From DASPKT01 sp035627915 (lineage in GTDB: Bacteria; Pseudomonadota; Alphaproteobacteria; Azospirillales; Azospirillaceae): a DNA stretch of 10,349 nt. This document shows positions 1 through 8,200 of the stretch, in pieces. Position numbers and translations under genes: made by a program. Numbering within the stretch: position 1 is the first letter of the stretch; every line of letters starts with the position of its first letter. A model generated the notes under the pieces. That model was not told the origin of the DNA, did no database searches, and saw only the letters and a list, made by a program, of their open reading frames with translations. The stretch covers positions 1 through 10,349 of the forward strand of contig DASPKT010000370.1 of the NCBI GenBank assembly GCA_035627915.1. Direction: 5' to 3'.

Positions 1-263
1 CGATGCCGGTGCAGCTGGACAACATCGTGCCGATGCTGCTGGCCGGCCGCGCCGACCTGCTGGGGCACGGCGTCGCCAGCGGCCTGTGGCTGGCCCGCCG
101 CGGCGGGGTGGCCGTCCGCCAGGTGGCGCAGCTGACCCGGACCGAGCTGGGCGCCGCCTGCCAGCCGGCCACCGACCCCGGCCTGCTGGCGCGCATGCGG
201 GACGCGCTGGCCGAACTCCGCCGCGACGGCACCGCCGACGCCATCGCGGGGCGCTACCGCTGA
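1..263 (+). CDS. C-terminal fragment of a probable periplasmic solute-binding protein (SBP_bac_3-like)
   Basis: The frame is open from the left edge and stops with TGA at 261-263. The ATG at position 3 is probably internal, so the gene starts outside the window. The visible 86 residues read like the last lobe of a type-3 periplasmic solute-binding protein. There is a 'MLLAGRADLLGHG' stretch near residues 11-23, where such proteins carry a 'l..GraDa' motif. The end, 'LAELRRDGTADAIAGRYR', matches the family's usual terminal helix pattern (L..L..DG....I...Y). Such proteins bind amino acids or similar small solutes in the periplasm and feed an ABC permease or a sensor. The ligand cannot be told from this fragment. 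No permease or ATPase gene follows on this strand. The family call is from pattern memory and is moderate. Confidence 0.55.
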   Translation, partial: MPVQLDNIVPMLLAGRADLLGHGVASGLWLARRGGVAVRQVAQLTRTELGAACQPATDPGLLARMRDALAELRRDGTADAIAGRYR

Positions 264-350
264 CGGTCCCTGGATATCCGCTGCGGCCATTGCGGGACGC
301 CGCGGAATCGGGAACTCTGTAGGACTGTAGTCTGCTGCCGACAGGGGGCC

Positions 351-860
351 ATGGACGTCGCGCCGGGGGTGATCGAGTACGGGCTGGACTTCCTGCGGCG
401 GCACCGGACGCCGCGCGGGACCCTGCCGGACACCGTGCTCGACCGCAGCCTGGTGATGCCGCACATCCTGCCCTGGACCAGCGTGCTCTCGCTCGAGGAG
501 GGCGGCCGGCCGCGCGTCGCCTGGGCGGGGGCCGGCGTCATCAAGGTCAACGGCTTCGACGGCACCGGGCGCTTCGTGGACGAGCTGCTGGAGCCCCGGC
601 TGGCGCGCCAGTACACGGAGTTCGTGACGCTGGTCCGCACCTCGCGCCGCGGCCACATAGCGTGTTTCGAGATCGAGGCGCGCGCCATCGGCCGGCCGCT
701 GGTGGAGACGCTGTTCCTGCCCGTGGAGGACGAAGCCGGCGAGGTGCGCCACCAGCTGCTGTTCCACCAGTACAACCTGCTGGACGGCATCGGGGTGGAG
801 GGCGCGCTGCTGCTGGCCCGCCTGTCGGAGGGCTGCGTCATCACCGCCGAGCCGGTCTGA
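351..860 (+). CDS. small PAS_5-like (DUF1457-type) single-domain protein
   Basis: This is a 169-residue soluble protein without signal peptide or membrane segment. Residues about 33-146 look like a lone PAS fold of the PAS_5 type common in Alphaproteobacteria: 'MPHILPWTSVLSLEEGG' (36-52), then the 'W/Y.G.g.i...G.dgTGR' pattern at 58-74, and 'ETLFLPVEDEAGEVRHQLLF' (119-138), the usual '..lPl..dg..v..ll' strands. No output domain (kinase, GGDEF or HTH) is attached, so it would act, if at all, through protein contacts; its ligand and role are unknown. The ATG at 351 follows a G-rich AGGGGG (343-348) that sits very close to the start. The gene lies 87 bp after the preceding stop and is followed by a hairpin, so it may be a single transcription unit. 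Reading-frame reality is supported by the protein-like composition; the opposite-strand frame here looks like an artefact. Confidence 0.6.
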   Translation: MDVAPGVIEYGLDFLRRHRTPRGTLPDTVLDRSLVMPHILPWTSVLSLEEGGRPRVAWAGAGVIKVNGFDGTGRFVDELLEPRLARQYTEFVTLVRTSRRGHIACFEIEARAIGRPLVETLFLPVEDEAGEVRHQLLFHQYNLLDGIGVEGALLLARLSEGCVITAEPV

Positions 861-865
861 CGGGC

Positions 866-892
866 GGACCCGGGCGCCCGCCACCCGGGTCC
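866..892 (+). terminator. 9-bp inverted repeat after the PAS-like gene, possible terminator
   Basis: GGACCCGGG (866-874) pairs perfectly with CCCGGGTCC (884-892) around a 9-nt loop, starting 5 bp after the TGA of the PAS-like gene. There is no T-run after it. If it is a terminator, it is of the GC-rich, T-poor kind; it could equally be a regulatory palindrome. Its right arm overlaps the first copy of the tandem repeat that follows. Confidence 0.4.
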
Positions 893-923
893 CCCTCATG
901 CCAAGGTCCCCCTCATACCAAGG
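888..923 (+). repeat. tandem 17-bp direct repeat upstream of dctP
   Basis: TCCCCCTCATGCCAAGG (890-906) is followed head to tail by TCCCCCTCATACCAAGG (907-923). The two differ at one base, G900 against A917, and the repeat register extends to the GG at 888-889. The array lies about 100-140 bp upstream of the dctP start. Tandem near-identical short units in a promoter region are typical of paired binding sites for a dimeric activator. The single difference makes the second unit a better match to the palindrome TACCAAGGTA. Confidence 0.7.
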
Positions 924-954
924 TATTGTGCACACCCGGGGCCCGCATGCGGTA
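907..954 (+). promoter_or_regulatory. candidate promoter/operator of the dctPQM operon with TACCAAGGTA site
   Basis: TACCAAGGTA (916-925) is a near-palindrome of the form TACC-NN-GGTA. It is preceded by CCCCCT (908-913) and directly followed by TTGTGC (926-931), which resembles a weak -35 hexamer and overlaps the 8-bp palindrome TGTGCACA (927-934). About 17-18 bp further on is GCGGTAGC (949-956), at best a weak -10. Weak core elements next to a palindrome fit an activator-dependent promoter. The same 10-mer with one change occurs upstream of the kinase gene at 8866-8875. A transcription start has not been shown; the call is inference from position and motif. Confidence 0.4.
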
Positions 955-1026
955 GCGTCGCGGCCAACGATCCGGGAGGGGTCCGGCCGCGTGCGCCCGG
1001 GCCCTCCCCAGCCACGGGAGGACACC

Positions 1027-2130
<1,104 letters not shown>

Positions 2131-2145
2131 GAACCGCCTCGTGAC

Positions 2146-2170
2146 GCCGGGAGGGCGGCGCCCTCCCGGC
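2146..2170 (+). promoter_or_regulatory. intercistronic hairpin between dctP and dctQ
   Basis: GCCGGGAGGGC (2146-2156) and GCCCTCCCGGC (2160-2170) form a perfect 11-bp stem with a 3-nt loop GGC, 15 bp after the dctP stop and without a T-run. In binding-protein transporter operons, stable hairpins after the binding-protein gene commonly protect the upstream message or partly stop transcription. Either effect would yield more binding protein than membrane subunits. The structure is seen; the role is inferred from position. Confidence 0.65.
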
Positions 2171-2228
2171 CGGCCCCGCGTGCTAGGATGCACGCCCCCT
2201 CCCCCGATCGATCGAGGAGCCCGCCCCC

Positions 2229-2786
2229 ATGTCGGCCCTGCTCGCCCTCAGCCGGCTGATCGACGCGGCGAACGACCGGATCGGCCGCGCCGTCGGCTGG
2301 CTCGTCCTCGTCTCCGTCCTGGTCAGCGCCGGCAACGCCACCATCCGCTACACGCTCGACACCAGCTCGAACGCCTGGCTGGAGGCGCAGTGGTACCTGT
2401 TCTCCGCCGTTTTCCTGCTGTGCGCCGGCTACACGCTGCTGCGCAACGAGCACATCCGCATCGACGTCGTCGCCGGCCGCTTCAGCAAGCGGACGCAGGC
2501 CTGGATCGACGTGTTCGGCATCCTGGTCTTCCTGCTGCCCTTCAGCCTGCTGGTGCTGGAGCTGTCCGTGCCCTTCGTGGCGGAGAGCTTCCGCATCCAG
2601 GAGATGTCGAGCGACGCCGGCGGGCTGCTGCGCTGGCCGGCCAAGGCGCTGATCCCGCTGGGCTTCCTGCTGCTGACGGCGCAGGGCCTGTCGGAGCTGA
2701 TCAAGCGCATCGCCTTCCTCGCCGGCCGCATCGACAGCTACGGCCCGCCGGCGGCCGGGTCCCACGGCCCGGCGGAGGTCGCCTGA
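2229..2786 (+). CDS. dctQ: TRAP transporter small membrane subunit (DctQ family)
   Basis: This is a 185-residue Q subunit, the four-helix membrane protein that holds the large TRAP subunit and helps dock the loaded binding protein. Hydrophobic segments are at about 21-41, 51-71, 91-112 and 139-157. The loop motif 'LRNEHIRIDV' (71-80) is the family's hallmark (E/D-H-I/V-R-V/I-D). A conserved tryptophan-rich stretch, 'NAWLEAQWYLF' (48-58), precedes helix 2. The ATG at 2229 is preceded by GAGGAG (2214-2219) at a usable, slightly long spacing of 9 nt. The gene starts 98 bp after dctP, with a hairpin in the gap, and ends 1 bp before dctM, which implies translational coupling with dctM. Helix 4 is followed by a longer than usual polar tail (about 160-185) with no recognised function. 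Confidence 0.9.
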   Translation: MSALLALSRLIDAANDRIGRAVGWLVLVSVLVSAGNATIRYTLDTSSNAWLEAQWYLFSAVFLLCAGYTLLRNEHIRIDVVAGRFSKRTQAWIDVFGILVFLLPFSLLVLELSVPFVAESFRIQEMSSDAGGLLRWPAKALIPLGFLLLTAQGLSELIKRIAFLAGRIDSYGPPAAGSHGPAEVA

Positions 2787-2787
2787 G

Positions 2788-4290
2788 ATGGAAGCCTTCC
2801 TGATCGAGAACATGGCGCCGCTGATGTTCGTGGCGCTGGTGGGCTTCCTGCTGATGGGCTACCCGGTGGCCTTCGCGCTGGCGGCCAACGGCCTCGCCTT
2901 CGGGCTGCTGGGGATGGAGCTGGGGCTGCTGAGCCCCGCCCTGCTGCAGGCCCTGCCGGAGCGCATCTTCGGCATCATGCGCAATGACACGCTGCTGGCC
3001 ATCCCCTTCTTCACCTTCATGGGGCTGGTGCTGGAGCGCAGCGGCATGGCGGAGGACCTGCTGGACACGGTCGGCCAGCTGTTCGGGCCGCTGCGCGGCG
3101 GCCTCGCCTACGCCGTCATCTTCGTGGGCGCGCTGCTGGCGGCGACGACCGGCGTGGTGGCGGCCAGCGTCATCGCCATGGGGCTGATCTCGCTCCCCAT
3201 CATGCTGCGCTACGGCTACGACCGGCGGCTCGCCACCGGCGTCATCGCGGCGTCGGGCACGCTGGCGCAGATCATCCCGCCGTCGCTGGTGCTGATCGTC
3301 ATGGCGGACCAGCTGGGCCGCTCCGTCGGCGACATGTACGAGGGCGCGCTCTACCCGGGCCTGGTGCTGACCGCGCTCTATGCCGGCTACGTGTTCATGA
3401 TGACCATGATCAAGCCGGACTGCGCCCCGGCCCTGCCGCCGGAGGCGCGCACGCTGCGCGGCTTCCGGCTCTTGCAGCGGGTGGCGATCTCGCTGGTGCC
3501 GCCGCTGGTGCTGATCTTCCTGGTGCTGGGCACCATCTTCCTCGGCATCGCCACCCCGACCGAGGGCGGCGCCATGGGGGCGGTGGGCGCGCTGGCGCTG
3601 GCGGCGGTGAAGCGCCGGCTGGACCTGCCGATGGTGAAACAGGCGCTGGACAGCACGGCCAAGCTCTCCAGCTTCGTGCTGTTCATCCTGATCGGCTCCA
3701 CCGTGTTCGGCCTGGTGTTCCGGGCGGTCAACGGCGACCTCTGGGTGGAGCACCTGATGACCGGCCTGCCCGGCGGGCAGCTGGGCTTCCTGATCGCCGC
3801 CAACATCCTGATCTTCGTCCTGGCCTTCTTCCTCGACTTCTTCGAGCTGGCCTTCATCCTGGTGCCGCTGCTGGGACCGGTGGCGGACAAGCTGGGCATC
3901 GACCTGGTCTGGTTCGGCGTGCTGCTGGCGGTCAACATGCAGACCAGCTTCATGCACCCGCCCTTCGGCTTCGCGCTGTTCTACCTGCGCAGCGTGGCGC
4001 CCCGCGACGCCTACCTGGACAAGGTGACGGGCCGGCGGATGGAGGGGATCACCACGGGCCAGATCTACTGGGGGGCCGTGCCCTTCGTGGTCATCCAGGT
4101 CATCATGGTGGGGATCGTCATCGCCTTCCCCGGGCTGGTGACGGCCGGCCTCGGCGCCGGCCCCGCGGTCGATCCCGCCACCATCGAGATCGAGGCGCCG
4201 CCCACCTTCGACGAGCTGGCCCCGCCCGACTTCGGCGAACCCGAACCGCCGCCGCCCCCGGTGGTGGAACCGGCGCCCGGCGGGGGGTGA
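2788..4290 (+). CDS. dctM: TRAP transporter large permease subunit (DctM family) with Pro/Glu-rich tail
   Basis: This is the 500-residue M subunit that carries out Na+-coupled transport across the inner membrane. It is hydrophobic through about residue 453 with the many helices expected of the family. Recognisable family stretches are 'SGTLAQIIPPSLVLIV' (156-171), 'GIATPTEGGAMGAVGAL' (253-269), 'LDFFELAFILVPLLGPV' (349-365) and 'MQTSFMHPPFGFALFYLR' (384-401). The two IIPPS/TPTEG-type loops belong to the substrate- and ion-binding hairpins. The start at 2788 is 1 bp after the dctQ stop; the gene is last in the operon. After the last helix the protein continues for about 45 residues in an acidic, proline-rich tail (454-500: 'PPTFDELAPP', then a run of prolines), longer than in the usual subunits of about 430-440 residues. 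The large-subunit type agrees with the TakP-like binding protein. Confidence 0.93.
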   Translation: MEAFLIENMAPLMFVALVGFLLMGYPVAFALAANGLAFGLLGMELGLLSPALLQALPERIFGIMRNDTLLAIPFFTFMGLVLERSGMAEDLLDTVGQLFGPLRGGLAYAVIFVGALLAATTGVVAASVIAMGLISLPIMLRYGYDRRLATGVIAASGTLAQIIPPSLVLIVMADQLGRSVGDMYEGALYPGLVLTALYAGYVFMMTMIKPDCAPALPPEARTLRGFRLLQRVAISLVPPLVLIFLVLGTIFLGIATPTEGGAMGAVGALALAAVKRRLDLPMVKQALDSTAKLSSFVLFILIGSTVFGLVFRAVNGDLWVEHLMTGLPGGQLGFLIAANILIFVLAFFLDFFELAFILVPLLGPVADKLGIDLVWFGVLLAVNMQTSFMHPPFGFALFYLRSVAPRDAYLDKVTGRRMEGITTGQIYWGAVPFVVIQVIMVGIVIAFPGLVTAGLGAGPAVDPATIEIEAPPTFDELAPPDFGEPEPPPPPVVEPAPGGG

Positions 4291-4297
4291 GCGAGTG

Positions 4298-4325
4298 CGG
4301 AGGCGGCCCCTTGGGGCCGCCTCCG
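4298..4325 (+). terminator. 13-bp hairpin after dctM, probable transcription terminator
   Basis: The arms at 4298-4310 and 4313-4325 are perfectly complementary over 13 bp (left arm begins CGGAGGCGG) around a central TT. They start 7 bp after the dctM stop and are followed by GGCCGTTTGGGGG. The T-run is only three bases, so termination may be incomplete. The perfect symmetry also lets it act on transcripts coming from the opposite strand. Confidence 0.6.
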
Positions 4326-4379
4326 GCCGTTTGGGGGAGCTTTACGGCAGGGGCGACGGTGCCTCGTTTCACGCTCTTT

Positions 4380-4575
4380 CCGTCACCCCCGCGGAGGCGG
4401 GGGTCCAGGCATTCAGCCCGCGATCCGTCCTGGACAAAGGCGCCGGGGGCGACGTGGGTGCCTTCCGGGCGCTTCGGGGAGCGTCGGCGCCCTTTCGCAC
4501 TGCGGCATAGCACGCTGAATGCCTGGATGCCCGCCTAGGCGCTTCGCGCCAGCTTCGCAAACGCGGGCATGACGG
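4380..4575. repeat. palindromic repeat element of about 196 bp (MITE/REP-like), between convergent genes
   Basis: The outer ends CCGTCACCCCCGCG (4380-4393) and CGCGGGCATGACGG (4562-4575) are inverted copies (12 of 14 match). A second pair further in, 4397-4417 and 4514-4534, is also inverted (19 of 21 match) and carries the core TCCAGGCATTCAGC. Each end folds on itself: CCCCCGC/GCGGGGG around GGAG on the left (4386-4403), and GCCCGC/GCGGGC (4529-4534/4563-4568) on the right. The right end holds an extra AGGCGC-TTC-GCGCC stem (4537-4550). The design CGTCA-hairpin-TCCAGG resembles the dispersed palindromic repeats found in many proteobacterial intergenic gaps. No transposase is encoded and I recognise no target duplication. 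Confidence 0.7.
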
Positions 4576-4599
4576 CTGAAAGAACGATGGAGAAGGCCC

Positions 4600-5253
4600 C
4601 TAACCCGCCGGCGCGTCCAGGCGGATGTTCAGCCGGTTCAGCAGGATCACCGCCTGGGTGCGGCTGGAGACGCCGAGCTTGCGGAAGATCAGGCTGACGT
4701 GCTGCTTGACCGTCTGCTCCGCGAGGCCCAGGTCGAAGCCGATCTGCTTGTTCAGCTTGCCCTCCGCCACCATCGCCAGCACCCGTGTCTGCTGCGGCGA
4801 GAGCGAGGCGATGCGGCGGGCGACCTCGCGCTCCTCCTCCAGCGGGCGGCCGGCCTCGGCGGCGCCCGGCGGCAGGAACACCCTCCCCTCCAGGATGGCG
4901 TCCACCGCACCCGCGATGTCGGCCATGGGCAGCGACTTCGGGATGTAGCCCGACGCGCCGCAGGCGACGGCATGGCGGATGGTGGCCGCGTCCTCGGTGG
5001 CGGAGATGACGGCGACCGGCACCGCCGGGTGGTTCGCCAGCAGCACGAACAGCCCCAGCAGCCCCTGGCTGCCCGGCATGTTGAGGTCGAGCAGGACGAG
5101 GTCGACCGTCCGCTCCGCCAGCCGGGCCATCACCTCGTCCAGCGTGGCGCATTCCAGCAGCACCGCGTCCGGATGGCCGTGGCGGATCGCCGAGCCCACG
5201 GCGGAGCGGACCATCGGGTGGTCGTCGGCGACCAGGACCACGGGCTCGGTCAT
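4600..5253 (-). CDS. crbR: LuxR/NarL-type response regulator, CrbR/ErdR-like
   Basis: This is a 217-residue cytoplasmic two-component regulator that should activate transcription when phosphorylated by the kinase encoded just upstream. The N-terminal receiver domain (about 4-122) has the acidic pair Asp10-Asp11, phospho-acceptor Asp56 in 'LVLLDLNMPG', Ser84 and Lys106 in 'YIPKS'. The C-terminal LuxR-type helix-turn-helix covers about 150-208 ('LSPQQTRVLAMVAEGKLNKQIGF', then 'VKQHVSLIFRKLGVSSRTQAV' cut at the recognition helix). The 'EGKLNKQI...T VK.HVS.IFRKLGV.SRTQAV' pattern is that of CrbR/ErdR/AgmR regulators of acetate and alcohol use. The ATG at 5253 overlaps the kinase stop as ATGA and has GGAGG (complement of 5261-5265) 7 nt upstream, so translation is coupled. 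The longer open frame upstream is only a shadow of the kinase gene. The gene symbol is by family resemblance. Confidence 0.88.
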   Translation of the reverse strand: MTEPVVLVADDHPMVRSAVGSAIRHGHPDAVLLECATLDEVMARLAERTVDLVLLDLNMPGSQGLLGLFVLLANHPAVPVAVISATEDAATIRHAVACGASGYIPKSLPMADIAGAVDAILEGRVFLPPGAAEAGRPLEEEREVARRIASLSPQQTRVLAMVAEGKLNKQIGFDLGLAEQTVKQHVSLIFRKLGVSSRTQAVILLNRLNIRLDAPAG

Positions 5254-8200
5254 TCCGTCGCCTCCGCCGCCGCGTCCACTGCGGTCTCCCCTGCCGGTCC
5301 TGCTTCGGGCCGCCGCAACGATATCCCGCCCAGCAGCCGGCGCAAGGCCGCCGGCCGCACCGGCTTCGCCAGCTGCACCAGGCCGGCGGCGCGGATGCGG
5401 TCGCGCACCGCGTCGCTGCGGTCGGCGGTCAGCACCGCCGCGGGCACGTGTCCCGGCCACAGCGGCGCCAGCGCCTCCAGCGCCGCCAGCCCGTCGAGCC
5501 CGGGGCCGAGGTGGAAGTCCACCAGCACCGCGTCCGGCACCCGCCCGGCCAGCGCCGGCACGGCCGCCCCGGGCCCGTCCGCGGCGACGACGGTACAGCC
5601 CCAGCCCTCCAGCAGGGCCACCAGCCCGGCCAGCACGCCGGCATCGTCGTCCAGGCACAGAACGGTCAGCCCGGCCAGTGGCTCCGGCGCCGCGGCGGGA
5701 ACCGCGGCGGGGACGGTCCCGGCGGCCAGCGGCACGGTGACGGAGAAGCAGGAGCCGCGGCCGGGAACCGAGGAGAGGCCGATCCGGTGGCCCAGCATGC
5801 GCGCCGTGCGGTCGGCGATGGCGAGGCCGAGGCCCAGCCCCGGCGCCCCCGCCCGCTCCCCGCGCGCATCCAGCCGGCGGAATTCCCGGAAGATCTCCTC
5901 CCGCTGCTCCGGCGCGATCCCGGGGCCGGTGTCGTGCACCTCGATCCGCAGCGCGCCGCCCACCCGCCGGCAGCCCAGCAGCACCTTGCCGCGGCCGGTG
6001 TAGCGGATGGCGTTGGAGAGGAAGTTCTGCAGGATGCGGCGCAGGTGCGCGGGGTCGGAGCGCACCGCCGCACCGCAGGGCACCACGCGCAGCATCAGCC
6101 CCGCCTCCGCGGCCAGCGCCGCGGCTTCCGTCCCCAGCCGCTCCAGCAGCGAGCCGACGGGGACGTCGCGGACCTCCGGCCGCACCGCCCCCGCCTCCAG
6201 GGCGGAGATGTCCAGGAGCGCCCCGATCAGCCCCTCCACGGAGCGCAGCGCGGTGGCGGCGTTGCGGGCCAGCGCCAGGTGCTCCGCCGTGACGGCTGCG
6301 CCGCCGGACGCGGCCAGCCGGTCGGTCAGGGCGGCGGAGAACAGGCGCGCGGCGGACAGCGGCTGCAGCAGGTCGTGGCTGACGCCGGCCATGAAGCGGG
6401 TCTTGACCGCGTTGGCGCGCTCGGCCTCCGCCTTGGCGGCCTCCAGGTCCAGGGTGCGCTCCCGCACCCGCCGCTCCAGGCTCTCGTTGGCTTCCTGGAG
6501 GGCGGTGGCCGCCCGCTCGCGCTCGGTCACGTCGGTGTAGGTGGCGACGAAGCCGCCGCCCGGCATGGGCGCATTGGCGACCTCAATCACGGTGCCGTCG
6601 GGGCGGCGGCGGGTGAAGACGTAGGGCCAGGCGGTGCGGTCGAGGTCGCGGCTGACCAGCAGCAGGTCCAGGTCGCCGGCCGCGTATTCCCCGCGGGCGG
6701 CGTTGAAGCGCACGATATCGGCCAGCGGCACGCCGACCCGGACCTGCTCCGGCGGCAGGTCCAGCAGGTCGAGGAAGCGGCGGTTCCAGGTGACCAGCTG
6801 GAGGTCGGAGTCCAGCACGCAGATGCCCTGGCTGACGCTTTCCAGCGTGCTGCGCAGCAACTCGTAGCCGGCGCGGATGGCGCTGGTCGCCTCGTCCAGC
6901 AGCCCGACCGCGGCGCCGCGCGACAGGGCCGGGCCCTGCAGCGCGTTGGCCAGCACCACGCGCGCGCTGGCGGCGCCGATCACGCCCGCCAGCTGGTTCT
7001 CCGTGAAGCGCACCAGGTCGGCGTCGGCCAGCCCCGCCTGCTCCAGCCCGGCGGCGGGCCCGAGGCCGGCGCGCACCGAGAGGTAGCCGTCGATGGCGCG
7101 GGCGGCGCGCTCCGCCCCCATGTACTGGCCCGCCAGGAGGCGCAGGTCGTCGATGCGGGTGAGCCCCCGCCAGGCCGCCGGCGGCGCCGGGGGGCCGGTC
7201 CGCGCCTCCACGAAGGCGTCCGCCTGGTCGCGCTCCGCCTCCGTCTGGCGGCCGGACAGCGACAGGCCGGCGAAGCAGAGGACGTTCGCCAGCAGGCTCC
7301 ACAGGGTGGCGTGGGAGATGGCGTCCAGCCCCTCCAGCCCGAACAGCGTGCCGGGGCGCAGCCAGCCGATGCCGAACGGCCCCTGCGCCACCCAGCCGGC
7401 CGCCGGCACCACCGCCGGCGCGACCAGCGTGTAGGCCCAGAGCAGCAGCCCCGCCGACAGCCCCGCCAGCGCCCCCCGGCGCGTGGCGCGGCGCCAGTAC
7501 AGCCCGCCGAGGAAAGCCGGGCCGAACTGCGCCACCGCCACGAAGCTCATCAGCCCGATGGTGGTCAGCGCGTAGCCGTCGCCCAGCAGCGCGTAGGTGC
7601 CGTAGGCCAGCGCCAGGATGAACGCCACGGCGAGGCGCCGGACCACCAGCACGGCGCGGGTGCGGTCGCCGGCCGGGTCCAGCGCCCCCAGTCGCAGCAG
7701 GGCCGGCAGGACGGCGTCGTTGCACAGCATGGTGCTGAGCGACACCGCCGCCATGATGACCATGCCGGTGCCGGCGGAAAGCCCGCCGATGAAGGCCAGC
7801 AGCGCCACCCCGTCGGCCCCCGCCGCCAGCGGCAGGCTGATCATGAAGCCGTCGGGATCGGCCGTGCCGCGCCCGAAGGTGGTCAGCCCCGCCAGGGCCA
7901 CCGGCAGCATGAAGAGGCTGAGCGCCAGCAGGTAGGCGGGGTAGAGCCAGGCGGCGCGGCGCAGGTGGCGCGGGTCCTCGTTCTCCACCACGGCGACGTG
8001 GAACAGCTGCGGCAGGCAGAGGAAGGCGAAGACCGAGATCAGCGTGTTGCTGATCCAGGTCGGGTGCGACAGGTCCGGCGTCAGCAGCGGCGCCAGGTCG
8101 GGGTTCGCCGCCCCCTTGGCGTACAGCTCCCCGAAGCCGCCGTTCAGGCCGTGCACGATGTAGAGACCGACCGCCAGGAAGGCGGCCAGCTTGACCAGGC

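Noticed and set aside
317..330. CTGTAG repeated twice upstream of the PAS-like gene
   Set aside because: Only 6 bp, close together, with no partner elsewhere; chance is likely.
254..844. 196-codon open frame on - opposite the PAS-like gene
   Set aside because: Ser/Arg/Pro-rich translation without domain. The + frame has PAS_5-like strands and is preferred.
2205..2214. Palindrome CGATCGATCG just upstream of dctQ
   Set aside because: It is a short simple repeat next to the ribosome binding site; nothing supports a specific regulatory role.
2701..3957. 418-codon open frame on - opposite dctM
   Set aside because: His/Gln/Arg-rich translation typical of antisense to a GC-rich membrane protein gene.
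4118..4560. Several short open frames (63-131 codons) across the dctM end and the repeat element
   Set aside because: They span the terminator hairpin and palindromic element, have shadow-like composition and lack ribosome binding sites.
4380..4575. Possibility that the inverted repeats form a CRISPR array or attachment site
   Set aside because: There are only two inverted ends, no regular spacers, and no integrase, transposase or cas gene in the window.
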